A stretch of 64,000 nucleotides of DNA, from assembly GCF_009846755.1 (NCBI RefSeq), contig NZ_AQOR01000008.1, positions 87,286 to 151,285 of the forward strand, read 5' to 3'. The DNA is from Alcanivorax sp. S71-1-4. Its GTDB lineage: Bacteria; Pseudomonadota; Gammaproteobacteria; Pseudomonadales; Alcanivoracaceae. Below, piece after piece: positions 17,658 to 29,653 of the stretch; the first letter of the stretch is position 1; the number at the start of each line of letters is the position of its first letter. A program made the position numbers and the translations under genes. The notes below the pieces were generated by a model, which saw only the letters and a list, made by a program, of their open reading frames with translations, was not told the DNA's origin and made no database searches.

Positions 17658-18842
17658 TTATTTGGTCAGTGCCGCCTCAATTCGTTGCACCGCGGCTTTC
17701 AGCGTGTCCAGACTCACGGCAAACGACAGGCGCAGGCAGCCTTCGGCACCGAAGGCAGAGCCGGGCACCAGGGCCACGCCAGCTTCCAGCAGCTTGTCTG
17801 CCAGCGCCAGGTCGTTCTCGAAGCCGCCGGCCTGGATGGCGCCGCTGAAATCCGGGAACGCATAGAAAGTGCCATCACCGGCCAGGCAGGTGACGCCCGG
17901 CAGTGCGTTGAGCGCATCCACCAGCCAGTCGTGGCGTGCCTTGAACGCCTTGACCATCTCGGCCACGCATTCCTGCGGGCCGTCCAGGGCGGCCTGGGCG
18001 GCTTCCTGGCTGATCGAGGCGGGGTTCGAGGTGCTCTGGCTCTGTACTTTCTTCATCGCACCGATCAGCTTTGCCGGCCCGGCGGCATAACCGATCCGCC
18101 AGCCAGTCATGCTGTAGGCCTTGGAGACGCCGTTGAGCACCACCGTGCGGTCGTACAGGTCCGGGTTGGCGTTGACGATGTTCACGAACGGCTTGCCGGT
18201 CCAGAGGATGTGCTCGTACATGTCATCCGTGGCCACCAGCACGTTCGGGTGCTTGCGCAGCACATCGCCGAGGGCTTTCAGTTCTTCCTCGGTGTAGGCG
18301 ACGCCGGACGGGTTGGAGGGGCTGTTGATCACGAACAGGCGCGTCTTCGGCGTGATCGCGGCCTCCAGCTGTGCCGGGGTGATCTTGAAGCGGCTGTCCA
18401 CGGTGGTGTTGAGGATCACCGGCTCACCGCCGGCCACCAGCACCATGTCCGGGTAGGACACCCAGTACGGCGCCGGGATGATCACTTCGTCACCGTCGTT
18501 GAGCAGCGCCAGGGCCATGTTGAAGAAGCTCTGCTTGCCGCCGCTGCTGACCAGGATCTGGTTCGCTTCGTAATTCAGACCGTTTTCACGTTTGAATTTC
18601 TCGATAATGGCTTTTTTCAGGCCAGGAGTGCCGTCCACAGCGGTATAGCGGGTCTTGCCGGCCTTGATCGCTTCAATGGCGGCATCTTTGATATGATCCG
18701 GCGTGTCGAAATCAGGCTCGCCGGCCCCCAGGCCGATAATGTCCTTGCCCTGGGCACGCAGTTCAGCGGCACGGGAAGTGACGGCCAGGGTGGGGGAGGG
18801 CTTGATGCGTTGTACGCGGTCGGAAAGCTGCAGTTCGGACAT
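17658..18842 (-). CDS. aspC: Class I PLP aminotransferase, aspartate aminotransferase family
   Basis: Cytosolic pyridoxal-phosphate enzyme that probably interconverts aspartate/2-oxoglutarate and oxaloacetate/glutamate. 394 residues, normal for the Ib subgroup (Thermus/Rhizobium-type AspAT). Visible landmarks are the substrate-binding [10 protein letters not shown] near residue 40, SSGGKQ in the cofactor phosphate region, NSPSNPSG, and the PLP lysine K241 in [15 protein letters not shown]. Start chosen at the ATG for MSELQL because GAGGAG precedes it by three to four bases; an in-frame ATG 15 bases upstream would lack this. It is divergent from uvrB and separated from tRNA-Asn by a hairpin. 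Substrate preference (aspartate versus aromatic or prephenate) cannot be settled from sequence alone. Confidence 0.88.
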   Translation of the reverse strand: MSELQLSDRVQRIKPSPTLAVTSRAAELRAQGKDIIGLGAGEPDFDTPDHIKDAAIEAIKAGKTRYTAVDGTPGLKKAIIEKFKRENGLNYEANQILVSSGGKQSFFNMALALLNDGDEVIIPAPYWVSYPDMVLVAGGEPVILNTTVDSRFKITPAQLEAAITPKTRLFVINSPSNPSGVAYTEEELKALGDVLRKHPNVLVATDDMYEHILWTGKPFVNIVNANPDLYDRTVVLNGVSKAYSMTGWRIGYAAGPAKLIGAMKKVQSQSTSNPASISQEAAQAALDGPQECVAEMVKAFKARHDWLVDALNALPGVTCLAGDGTFYAFPDFSGAIQAGGFENDLALADKLLEAGVALVPGSAFGAEGCLRLSFAVSLDTLKAAVQRIEAALTK

Positions 18843-18931
18843 GCACTCCTCGTTCATTCGAGTGGTGGGTTAAGGGCGCGCTTTTGGCGCACGCGGGCGG
18901 CCAATACTACCTGATCCGGGGACCCGGCGGA

Positions 18932-21007
<2,076 letters not shown>

Positions 21008-21155
21008 CCGCGTGCCTGACCTGGCGGCGCGGGCTGCCGTCTGCACAGACAAGGGCACCTGCAAGGGCGCCTGCAAGGACGCGTGATATACGGACGTGCA
21101 CAATCGTGCCAGTATCGGGGGCCGTTGCGGCGCTAATCAGACAAGGAGGTTTGCC

Positions 21156-22697
21156 ATGCGGAGATTCTGGCTGCTGGGGAGTGTGGTGCTGCTGTTCGGC
21201 CTGCACGGCGCCCAGGCGCAGCAGGCTGTGCCGGATGCCGTGATGGAGCGCGCCTGGCGCCCGCCCGTGCTCCTGGCCGGGAACGGCGACCCACAGGTGG
21301 CCGTGGCACGCATGTATGACTACGCCGCCTTGCGTGATCTTCTGGTGCATCACATCGAATACCACGACGACACGCGCGAGTTCCTCGACCAGTTACGTGC
21401 GTCACTGGAACGCTTTGACCTGCGCGGCTTTCATCGTTTGCTGCCGGAAAAGCGGGCTGACAACGAGCGTGAGCTGGTGTTGCACAACGTGGCAGCCGGT
21501 GATCACTACTATGTCGGGCCGCCCCGGCAACAGCCTACGCCCGCGCTCACCGGTGGTGACACCTTCCCGCTGGGTGACATGCTGCTGCGGGTTCACTCCC
21601 GGGAAATGAAAGACCAGCCCCACGGCACCCACTATCTATTGCAGGGCGAGGCGCGCCTGGGGCTGGGGCCGATGCGCTGGTCGTCCGTGCTGGCTGCCAG
21701 TCGTGATGCGCTGCGATTGATGGGCGGTGGCGACGCCGCCTTCGAGCGCGCCTTGCCGGAAGGTGAATACCGTGCCCGCGTCTGGGGGATGAGTCCGACA
21801 TTGGGCGCCCACGAGGTGGATGTGCTGGCCCCGCTCTGGGCGGCGTACCCGGCCATCTGGGAACTGGCGGCCGGGCTGGGCGAGATTGAACGGCTGGTGG
21901 TGGCGGGCCAGCCGGGTGACCGTGACCGGCGGGTGGATGCCTCGGTGCGCGTCAATGGCCAGCGCATGGCGCGTCATTACCCGGCGCTGCGCGCCTACCT
22001 GGATCGGCTGGGCACTATTCTCAGGCTTGATATCAGTATCGGCGATGAGTACGGCGAGGTGGCCCGGATACGGGTGAACTCCGCCACCCAGCGCGCCGAG
22101 CTGACCCTGCTGCTGCGCGATGGCCAGCCGGTCGCCACCCTGAACGGCAAGCCGGTGGCGGACGCCCGCCCGCACCTGGACGGCAGCGCCCGGCGCCTGC
22201 GGGTGGATGTGGATGCCTGGATCGAGATCTACGGCATCCTGGCCGAAATCACCGGCCTGCGCGGCGACATTGCCTACCAGCCGACCCCTGACGGTGCCCT
22301 GATAACCGGCCAGTTGACGGATGTGCCCGCCGTGCGCACCAGTGGCAAGGCGCTGGGCATCATGCCAGCCGGCGTCATCAACTTTGTGCTGCCACGCTCC
22401 ATCGACCAGCTCGCCATCGATTTCCTGACCGTGGCCGCGGAAGGAAATGGCGGCGAGGGCATCAGCGGCGAGGTCCGCTTCCGCCAGCCGGGGCCGTCGG
22501 AGCTGGCGGAACTCCAGGCCGGTGGCGCTTTCGAGGCGCTGGACAACTTCATGGTGCGGCTCGGCATGCGCATCGTCAGCGACCGCCTGATCCCGGACGA
22601 AGCCGGCATGGCTGACCTGACCCGGCTGATCAGCGACGTGCAGGCAGCGTTCATCCGCGACCTGGACCGTTTTGCTGCCCGTGTACCGGGGCGGTAA
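21156..22697 (+). CDS. Secreted protein of unknown function
   Basis: 513 residues, preceded by an excellent Shine-Dalgarno (AAGGAGGT at 21143-21150, five-base spacing). The N-terminus is a clear Sec signal: MRRFW, a hydrophobic core, and GAQA as probable cleavage site near residue 21. The mature part has no membrane helices and no cysteine. It looks like a mixed alpha/beta periplasmic protein, with charged helical segments near the start (about 40-90) and a beta-rich middle and end. I recognise no domain. It stands alone between uvrB and tRNA-Val, with about 150 bases to uvrB, so it may have its own promoter. It is a real gene by codon use and ribosome-binding site; function unknown. Confidence 0.8.
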   Translation: MRRFWLLGSVVLLFGLHGAQAQQAVPDAVMERAWRPPVLLAGNGDPQVAVARMYDYAALRDLLVHHIEYHDDTREFLDQLRASLERFDLRGFHRLLPEKRADNERELVLHNVAAGDHYYVGPPRQQPTPALTGGDTFPLGDMLLRVHSREMKDQPHGTHYLLQGEARLGLGPMRWSSVLAASRDALRLMGGGDAAFERALPEGEYRARVWGMSPTLGAHEVDVLAPLWAAYPAIWELAAGLGEIERLVVAGQPGDRDRRVDASVRVNGQRMARHYPALRAYLDRLGTILRLDISIGDEYGEVARIRVNSATQRAELTLLLRDGQPVATLNGKPVADARPHLDGSARRLRVDVDAWIEIYGILAEITGLRGDIAYQPTPDGALITGQLTDVPAVRTSGKALGIMPAGVINFVLPRSIDQLAIDFLTVAAEGNGGEGISGEVRFRQPGPSELAELQAGGAFEALDNFMVRLGMRIVSDRLIPDEAGMADLTRLISDVQAAFIRDLDRFAARVPGR

Positions 22698-22726
22698 ATC
22701 ACGTCAAATCAGGTGGTTGAAATCGT

Positions 22727-22754
22727 TTGACAGCCCGCTGCCCGGCTGTAGAAT
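22727..22754 (+). promoter_or_regulatory. Sigma-70 promoter of tRNA-Val(GAC)
   Basis: TTGACA (22727-22732) and TAGAAT (22749-22754) with a 16-base spacer. The tRNA starts 14 bases beyond the -10. The same TTGACAGCCC...TAGAAT layout precedes tRNA-Val(TAC) at 48881. Confidence 0.85.
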
Positions 22755-22768
22755 AGCGCCCTCGTAAC

Positions 22769-22845
22769 AGGCACGTAGCTCAGTTGGTTAGAGCACCACC
22801 TTGACATGGTGGGGGTCGGTGGTTCGAGTCCACTCGTGCCTACCA
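22769..22845 (+). tRNA. tRNA-Val (GAC)
   Basis: 77-nt cloverleaf; acceptor AGGCACG/CGTGCCT, discriminator A, encoded CCA, anticodon GAC in loop TTGACAT, T-arm GGTTCGAGTCC. It lies directly upstream of the infC operon, where many gammaproteobacteria have thrS. Confidence 0.96.
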
Positions 22846-22949
22846 GTTTTCACAGTACGTCCTTCCGCAGTCCCTTCCCGCTGATTCCGACGCTGGCGTA
22901 TCGCCATCGCAAAGCTCGTAAAAACAAGTGATTAGCGGTTGCCGGGGGC

Positions 22950-22976
22950 TTGTCTCGCGGCAGGGCGCTCTATACA
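22950..22976 (+). promoter_or_regulatory. Candidate promoter of the infC operon
   Basis: TTGTCT (22950-22955) and TATACAAT (22971-22978) are 15 bases apart, short but usable. Transcription would start near 22984 and give a leader of roughly 90 nt before the ATT start of infC. No terminator separates this from tRNA-Val, so read-through is also possible. Confidence 0.4.
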
Positions 22977-23075
22977 ATTCGCGGTCAGCCGAAAATGGCT
23001 GAAGGGTCGGTGCCACGAGCGTTGCAGGCTGCAGGGCTTGCGCCGACGAAGAAAGATGAACCGGAGGTAGCCACC

Positions 23076-23615
23076 ATTAAAAGTGCTGGCAAGGGCGGCG
23101 ATAAACGCGCCCGCATTAACGACCAGATCCAACTGGAGAACGTTCGCCTGATCGATGAAAACGGTGATCAGGTGGGTGTGGTGAGTCTGGAGGAGGCGCT
23201 GGCGGCAGCCCAGTCCAAAGATCTCGACCTGGTGGAAATTTCGCCCGATGCGGAGCCACCGGTCTGCCGAATCATGGATTACGGCAAACACCTGTTCGAC
23301 CTGAAACAAAAGGCGAAAGAGGGGCGCAAGAAACAGCGCCAGACCCAGGTGAAGGAAATGAAATTCCGCCCCGGCACCGACCAAGGCGATTATCAGGTGA
23401 AACTTCGCAACCTGGTTCGCTTTCTCGAGGCAGGGGACAAGGCCAAGGTAACCGTCAGGTTCCGTGGCCGTGAGATGGCGCACCAGGAGTTGGGGCTGCA
23501 GTTGCTCCAGCGCGTGGAAGCGGATCTCGCCGAGTGGGGTAATGTCGAGCAGCGTCCGAATATGGAAGGCCGGCAGATGATCATGGTCATCGCGCCCCAG
23601 CGGAAAAACAAGTAA
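23076..23615 (+). CDS. infC: Translation initiation factor IF-3, ATT start
   Basis: Binds the 30S subunit, prevents premature 50S joining and checks start codons. The likely start is ATT at 23076: GGAGG (23063-23067) precedes it by eight bases, and the resulting 179 residues match the family (about 180). ATG/GTG codons further up would add 16 or more residues without a matching ribosome-binding site. AUU initiation is the known device by which E. coli IF-3 represses its own translation, so the same autoregulation is expected here. The protein shows the conserved [11 protein letters not shown] region, the basic linker, [17 protein letters not shown] and MVIAPQRK. rpmI and rplT follow at short spacing. 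Confidence 0.95.
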   Translation: MKSAGKGGDKRARINDQIQLENVRLIDENGDQVGVVSLEEALAAAQSKDLDLVEISPDAEPPVCRIMDYGKHLFDLKQKAKEGRKKQRQTQVKEMKFRPGTDQGDYQVKLRNLVRFLEAGDKAKVTVRFRGREMAHQELGLQLLQRVEADLAEWGNVEQRPNMEGRQMIMVIAPQRKNK

Positions 23616-23667
23616 CCGAATTCCCGGTTGCTTGAGCCAACGTAACGCAGCTTAAGAGAACTGAACA

Positions 23668-23862
23668 ATGCCGAAGATCAAATCAAACCGCGGGGCAGCC
23701 AAGCGTTTCAAGAAAACCGCCTCCGGTTTCAAGCGCAAGCAGGCTTTCAAAAACCACATCCTGACGAAGAAATCCGCCAAGCGGATTCGTCAGCTCCGGC
23801 CGAAGACCGAAGTGCACGCTTCGGATATCGCGCTGGTGAAGCGCATGCTGCCGGGCGTCTGA
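23668..23862 (+). CDS. rpmI: Ribosomal protein L35 (bL35)
   Basis: 64-residue, highly basic 50S protein with the family start [17 protein letters not shown] and the conserved [17 protein letters not shown] region. It lies 52 bases after infC and 50 before rplT. In E. coli this operon is repressed by L20 binding the rpmI leader; I could not identify the pseudoknot by eye. Confidence 0.98.
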   Translation: MPKIKSNRGAAKRFKKTASGFKRKQAFKNHILTKKSAKRIRQLRPKTEVHASDIALVKRMLPGV

Positions 23863-23912
23863 GCCCTGCATTCCTAACGCTGGATAACTGAAACGGTTTT
23901 TGGAGAACTGAA

Positions 23913-24272
23913 ATGGCTCGAGTAAAGCGTGGTGTGCAGGCCCGTCGCCGGCACAAGAAAATCCTCAAGCAGGCCAAGGGCTACTATGGCGCCCGCAGCC
24001 GTGTCTATCGTGTAGCGATCCAGGCGGTCATCAAGGCCGGCCAGTACGCCTACCGTGACCGCAAGGCGCGCAAGCGTCAGTTCCGTCGCCTGTGGATCGT
24101 GCGTATCAACGCCGGTGCCCGTGCAAACGGTCTGTCCTACAGCCGCCTGATCGACGGCCTGAAAAAAGCGGCCATCGACATCGACCGCAAAGTGCTGGCC
24201 GATCTGGCCGTGCGCGATGCCGTGGCGTTTGGCGCGCTGGCCGAAAAGGCCAAAGCGAGCCTCGCCGCCTGA
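23913..24272 (+). CDS. rplT: Ribosomal protein L20 (bL20)
   Basis: 119-residue 50S assembly protein with the typical [19 protein letters not shown] start and basic N-terminal extension, then the globular C-terminal part that is the translational repressor in E. coli. GGAG lies at a good distance before the ATG. Followed by two hairpins that separate it from pheS. Confidence 0.98.
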   Translation: MARVKRGVQARRRHKKILKQAKGYYGARSRVYRVAIQAVIKAGQYAYRDRKARKRQFRRLWIVRINAGARANGLSYSRLIDGLKKAAIDIDRKVLADLAVRDAVAFGALAEKAKASLAA

Positions 24273-24297
24273 CCGTCTGCGCATGAGTGCATGACAC

Positions 24298-24346
24298 GTC
24301 GCAGGGCCTGCCCTGCGACCCAAAACGGGCTCTTCCCCCGTTTTTT
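24298..24346 (+). terminator. Double hairpin and Rho-independent terminator between rplT and pheS
   Basis: First hairpin GTCGCAGGG-CCTG-CCCTGCGAC (24298-24319), then AAAACGGG (24322-24329) paired with CCCGTTTT (24337-24344) followed by a T-run. The second is a standard terminator. The pair could form an attenuator for pheST, but I see no leader peptide with a ribosome-binding site. Confidence 0.85.
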
Positions 24347-24430
24347 ATTTGTGCAGCGCGGCCTTCACTCTGTCACCCGCCGCGTGCAGTATTGATGCCC
24401 AATTCAAGCCCGCTTGCGGGGAGCGCCTGA

Positions 24431-25468
<1,038 letters not shown>

Positions 25469-25571
25469 GACGATCAAGCGGCTTTTTTTAGCACGCCACC
25501 CCAGGGCGGTGGACAGATAAATGACAGCGCGGGCCATCCGTGCGCGCTGCGGAACAGGGATCGAGGTAGCA

Positions 25572-27950
25572 ATGCGTTTCAATGAATCCTGGCTGAGAGA
25601 ATGGGCCAATCCGGCACTGGACACCGAGGCGCTGATGCATCAGCTCACCATGGCCGGCCTGGAAGTCGACGGCGTTGAGACGGCGGCGGCGTCTTTTACC
25701 GGCGTCGTGGTGGCCGAGGTGCGCGAGACCGCGCCGCACCCGGACGCCGACAAGCTGACGCTGTGTCAGGTGTTCGATGGCAGCGATACGTTCCCGGTCG
25801 TCTGTGGCGCGCCGAATGTACGCCCCGGCCTGCGTGTGCCGTTCGCCCGCGTGGGGGCGGTGTTGCCGGGCGATTTTCGCATCAAGTCCGCCAAGCTGCG
25901 TGGCCAGCCGTCCGAAGGCATGCTCTGCGGGGCCTCGGAACTGGGTCTGGAAGACTTGATCGACGGTCTGCTGGAGTTGCCGGACGACGCGCCGGTGGGC
26001 ACCGATATCCGGGAATACCTGAGCCTGGATGACAACATCATCGAAGTGGACCTGACGCCGAACCGCGCTGACTGCCTGAGCGTGCGTGGCATTGCGCGCG
26101 AAGTCAGTGTGCTGAACCGTGTGCCCTTTAACGAGCCGGCGATTACGCCAGTGGCGTCGACGCTGGACGATACCTTTCCGGTCACCGTGTCCGCGCCCGG
26201 GTCGTGCCCCCGTTACCTGGGCCGTGTCATCCGGGGCATCAACCCCGGTGCACACACACCGCTGTGGATGGTCGAGCGCCTGCGCCGGGCCGGCCTGCGT
26301 CCGATTGATCCGGTGGTGGACGTCACCAACTATGTGCTGCTGGAACTTGGCCAGCCGATGCATGCCTTCGACCTGGGCAAATTGAACGGTGCGATTGATG
26401 TGCGCCTGTCCAGCGAGGGTGAAAAGCTCGCACTGCTCGACGGCCAGGAGATCACCCTGCGTGACGGCAGCCTGCTGATCACCGATGCCTCTGGCCCCAT
26501 TGCCATGGCCGGTGTCATGGGCGGTGCTGGCAGCAGCGTCACCGACGCCACCTGCGACCTGTTTCTGGAAGCGGCATTCTTTGCCCCGCTGGCGATTGCC
26601 GGCAAGGCGCGCAGCTATGGCCTGCACACGGACTCCTCACACCGCTTCGAGCGCGGCGTTGACCCGGCATTGCAAAGGCTGGCCATGGAGCGCGCCACCG
26701 CACTGATTCTGGACATCGCCGGTGGCCAGGCTGGCCCGATCACGGAAGTGGCGTCTGAGGCGCACCTGCCCGAGCCGGCCGAGATCGCGCTGAGCGCCAC
26801 GCGCGTGGAGGCCCTGCTGGGGATAGCGCTGCCGGTGAGTGATATCGCCGACATCCTTGAGCGCCTGGGCATGCATATAACTGAAGCCGGAGCGGGGCAA
26901 TGGGCTGTGCGGGCACCAAGCTGGCGCTTCGACATGGCCATTGAGCAGGATCTGGTGGAAGACCTGGCTCGCGTGTACGGCTACGACCGTTTGCCCAGCC
27001 GCTTGCCCGCCATCCAGGGCGGCGGCGCGGCACAGACCGAGATGCTGCTGTCGGCCCGCCACCTGTCCGACCTGATGTGTGCACGCGGTTATCTGGAAGC
27101 CATCACCTATACCTTCGTCGACCCGGCGATGCAGCAGGCGTTGGCACCTTCCTTGCCGCCGCTGGCCCTGGCCAACCCCATTTCCAGCGAACTGGCAGTA
27201 ATGCGCACCACGCTCTGGGCGGGTCTGCTGACCACGGCCCAGCGCAATCTGAACCGCCAGGTGGCGCGCCTGCGCCTGTTCGAGCAGGGCCTGCGTTTCG
27301 TGCCGCAGGCCGAGGGTGAACTGCTGCAGGAGCCGATGCTGGCTGGCCTCGTTTACGGCAGCGCTCGCCCGCAGCATTTCGATGACAAGGCCCGCAAGGC
27401 CGATTTCTTCGATGTGAAAGCGGACGTGGAAGCCCTGCTGGCTGCCGGTGGCCGCACCGGCTTCCGCTTTGAAGCGGCCGACAACGACGTGCTGCACCCT
27501 GGCCAGAGCGCCCGCATCAGCCTTGAAGGCGAGGAGGCCGGCTGGCTGGGGCGCCTGCACCCGGCGCTTGCCGCGAAGCTTGATCTGCCCAAGGATATTT
27601 ATCTGTTTGAGCTGCGAAAAGCAGTCATTGAGCAGGCAAAAGTGCCAAAATTCGCCGAATTGTCCGATCAACCAGCGGTCCGCCGTGATCTGGCCTTTGT
27701 GGTGCCGGAAGACGTCCCTGCCGGAGCATTGCTTGATGTGGTCCGCCAGGCCTGCGACGCGCGCCTGCGCGAGGTCCGGCTTTTCGACGTATATCAAGGG
27801 GATGGAATTGAAAAAGGGCGCAAGAGCCTGGCCCTGGGCTTGACCTTCCAGGAGCGTTCGCGCACCCTTAGGGAGGCTGAAATCAACGACCTTATCGCAG
27901 GGGTAGTATCTCAGCTAAAACAAGAATTTAACGCCTCTTTGAGAGAATGA
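25572..27950 (+). CDS. pheT: Phenylalanyl-tRNA synthetase beta subunit
   Basis: 792 residues, matching E. coli PheT (795). Domain order: N-terminal MRFNESWLREW, OB-fold tRNA-binding domain (about 40-150), B3/4 editing domain (about 210-390), B5 (about 400-475), catalytic-like core with YGYDRLP, and C-terminal ferredoxin-fold anticodon-binding domain ending in SLALGLTFQERSRTL. Start at 25572 is set by GAGGT (25563-25567) and the family N-terminus; an in-frame start further upstream lacks both. ihfA follows 15 bases later. Confidence 0.98.
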   Translation: MRFNESWLREWANPALDTEALMHQLTMAGLEVDGVETAAASFTGVVVAEVRETAPHPDADKLTLCQVFDGSDTFPVVCGAPNVRPGLRVPFARVGAVLPGDFRIKSAKLRGQPSEGMLCGASELGLEDLIDGLLELPDDAPVGTDIREYLSLDDNIIEVDLTPNRADCLSVRGIAREVSVLNRVPFNEPAITPVASTLDDTFPVTVSAPGSCPRYLGRVIRGINPGAHTPLWMVERLRRAGLRPIDPVVDVTNYVLLELGQPMHAFDLGKLNGAIDVRLSSEGEKLALLDGQEITLRDGSLLITDASGPIAMAGVMGGAGSSVTDATCDLFLEAAFFAPLAIAGKARSYGLHTDSSHRFERGVDPALQRLAMERATALILDIAGGQAGPITEVASEAHLPEPAEIALSATRVEALLGIALPVSDIADILERLGMHITEAGAGQWAVRAPSWRFDMAIEQDLVEDLARVYGYDRLPSRLPAIQGGGAAQTEMLLSARHLSDLMCARGYLEAITYTFVDPAMQQALAPSLPPLALANPISSELAVMRTTLWAGLLTTAQRNLNRQVARLRLFEQGLRFVPQAEGELLQEPMLAGLVYGSARPQHFDDKARKADFFDVKADVEALLAAGGRTGFRFEAADNDVLHPGQSARISLEGEEAGWLGRLHPALAAKLDLPKDIYLFELRKAVIEQAKVPKFAELSDQPAVRRDLAFVVPEDVPAGALLDVVRQACDARLREVRLFDVYQGDGIEKGRKSLALGLTFQERSRTLREAEINDLIAGVVSQLKQEFNASLRE

Positions 27951-27965
27951 TTCGAGGGATTGTCG

Positions 27966-28268
27966 ATGGCGGCGCTGACCAAGGCGGATATGGCTGAAAG
28001 GCTGTTCGAAGAGCTGGGCCTGAACAAGCGGGAAGCCAAGGAAATGGTGGAGATGTTTTTCGAGGAAATCCGCCGTGCCCTGGAAAACAATATCCAGGTG
28101 AAGCTCTCCGGTTTCGGCAATTTCGACCTGCGCGACAAGAGCGAACGGCCGGGCCGCAATCCCAAGACAGGCGAGGAAATCCCCATCACCGCGCGCCGCG
28201 TGGTGACCTTCCGTCCGGGGCAGAAACTAAAACAACGAGTTGAAGCTTATGCTGGAACCAAGCAATAA
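27966..28268 (+). CDS. ihfA: Integration host factor alpha subunit
   Basis: 100-residue DNA-bending protein that pairs with IhfB; organises promoters (notably sigma-54), recombination and replication sites. The sequence begins [19 protein letters not shown] and carries the minor-groove arm [12 protein letters not shown] with the intercalating proline. GAGGG lies at 27954-27958, seven bases before the ATG. Position after pheT is the usual one in gammaproteobacteria; the end overlaps the MerR gene by 20 bases. Confidence 0.97.
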   Translation: MAALTKADMAERLFEELGLNKREAKEMVEMFFEEIRRALENNIQVKLSGFGNFDLRDKSERPGRNPKTGEEIPITARRVVTFRPGQKLKQRVEAYAGTKQ

Positions 28269-28605
28269 CGACCAGCTCCCTGCGATTCCCGGCAAGCGCT
28301 ACTTCACCATCGGTGAGGTCAGCGACCTGTGTGATGTGAAACCGCATGTGCTGCGTTACTGGGAACAGGAATTCCCGCAACTCAAGCCTGTGAAGCGCCG
28401 TGGTAACCGTCGTTACTACCAGCGTCAGGACGTGCTGATGATCCGCCAGATCCGCAGCCTGCTGTACGATCAGGGCTACACCATCGGTGGCGCCCGTCAG
28501 CAGCTCACAGAAGGTGCCAACGGCGAACAGGCAACGCATTATCACCAGCTGATCCGGCAGATGATCGTCGAGCTGGAAGATGTGCTCGACGTCCTGCGGG
28601 CCTGA
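28249..28605 (+). CDS. MerR-family transcriptional regulator
   Basis: 118 residues. A winged-helix MerR domain lies at about 18-85 ([28 protein letters not shown], then the [10 protein letters not shown] wing), followed by a short helix that probably serves for dimerisation. There are no cysteines in a metal-binding arrangement and no large ligand domain, so it belongs to the short MerR proteins found after ihfA in many gammaproteobacteria, whose inducer is unknown. It overlaps ihfA by 20 bases and is surely cotranscribed. Confidence 0.9.
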   Translation: MLEPSNNDQLPAIPGKRYFTIGEVSDLCDVKPHVLRYWEQEFPQLKPVKRRGNRRYYQRQDVLMIRQIRSLLYDQGYTIGGARQQLTEGANGEQATHYHQLIRQMIVELEDVLDVLRA

Positions 28606-28624
28606 ATCCATCATCTCGTTATTG

Positions 28625-28660
28625 TTTTCATACCGGCGGGAATCCGTTATGATTCCCGCC
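28625..28660 (+). promoter_or_regulatory. tRNA-Pro promoter embedded in a perfect hairpin
   Basis: TTTTCA (28625-28630) and TATGAT (28648-28653) are 17 bases apart and point to a start near 28660, 29 bases before tRNA-Pro. GGCGGGAATC (28635-28644) and GATTCCCGCC (28651-28660) form a perfect 10-bp stem that covers the spacer and half of the -10. No T-run follows the stem. Confidence 0.6.
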
Positions 28661-28686
28661 GCTTCGAGCATGGCTCGGGGCAGATT

Positions 28687-28765
<79 letters not shown>

Positions 28766-28784
28766 ATTTGAAATCCAGAACATG

Positions 28785-28814
28785 AAGGCCGGTCAGCGAT
28801 GACCGGCCTTTTTT
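28785..28814 (+). terminator. Rho-independent terminator of tRNA-Pro
   Basis: AAGGCCGGTCA and TGACCGGCCTT pair around GCGA, followed by a run of T. Placed 20 bases beyond the tRNA CCA end. Confidence 0.93.
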
Positions 28815-28930
28815 GTTTTTCCGCCGCAGGTCTGGCCTGTGGTTAGGGGTGTGGGCCGCATTGAGTTAAAATGCCCATCCTGTTGCACTGCGATGGCTGC
28901 GTGCTCCGACCCGCCAATTCCGGACAGTTC

Positions 28931-29653
28931 ATGAAAGACGATCTCTACGCTCAGGCTCGCGATGAAGTTGCCCGTTTCTGCTTTGACGAGCAGGTCGCGC
29001 GTGTCTTCCCTGACATGATCCGCCGCTCGGTGCCGGGGTACGGCACCATGATCGACATGATCGGTGTGTTTGCCGCGCGCTACGCCCGGCCCGGCACCCG
29101 GTTGTATGACCTGGGCAGTTCTCTGGGCGCGGCGACACTGGCCATGGCAAAGCTGGTGCCGCACCGGGACTGCGAGATCATCGCGGTGGACAATTCGCCG
29201 GCCATGGTGAAACAGGCCGCCGCGATTCTCGCGTCGGAGGTGCCTCTCGTACCGGTCACGCAACGCTGCGAGGATGTGCGTAGCACGGTGCTGGAAAACG
29301 CGTCTGTTGTGGTGCTCAATTTCACTTTGCAGTTTGTGCCGCTGGAAGATCGTGACGCGCTCATTCAGCGCATTGCCGACGCACTCAGCCCCGGCGACAT
29401 CCTGGTCCTGTCGGAAAAGATCCGCTTCCCCGATGATGAGGAAGATGCCCTGCAACAGGCCCTGCATCACGCTTTCAAGCGCAACAATGGCTACAGCGAT
29501 CTGGAAATCAGCCAGAAACGCACCGCCATCGAGAATGTACTGATCCCGGAAACCCTGGCCGCCCACGAAACCCGCCTGCACCAGGCAGGCTTCAGCCGCG
29601 TGCATGTGTGGTTCCGCTGTTTCAATTTCCTGTCGCTGGTGGCGATCCGTTGA
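28931..29653 (+). CDS. cmoA: Carboxy-SAM synthase CmoA
   Basis: Converts SAM and prephenate to carboxy-SAM, used for cmo5U34 modification of wobble uridines in tRNA. 240 residues (E. coli 247). The N-terminal [20 protein letters not shown] is characteristic, as is the SAM loop [11 protein letters not shown] and the C-terminal FRCFNFLS. Start at the ATG for MKDDLY, the family N-terminus. The stop overlaps the cmoB ATG by one base (TGATG). Confidence 0.96.
   Translation: MKDDLYAQARDEVARFCFDEQVARVFPDMIRRSVPGYGTMIDMIGVFAARYARPGTRLYDLGSSLGAATLAMAKLVPHRDCEIIAVDNSPAMVKQAAAILASEVPLVPVTQRCEDVRSTVLENASVVVLNFTLQFVPLEDRDALIQRIADALSPGDILVLSEKIRFPDDEEDALQQALHHAFKRNNGYSDLEISQKRTAIENVLIPETLAAHETRLHQAGFSRVHVWFRCFNFLSLVAIR

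Noticed and set aside
22950..23075. Longer infC starting at ATG/GTG codons upstream
   Set aside because: It would add 17 to 42 residues absent from IF-3 and lacks a ribosome-binding site, while ATT 23076 has GGAGG at the right distance.
24291..24395. A leader peptide before pheS with three Phe codons
   Set aside because: No Shine-Dalgarno precedes the ATG, and the Phe codons fall within the terminator itself rather than before an alternative hairpin, so classic attenuation is not supported.
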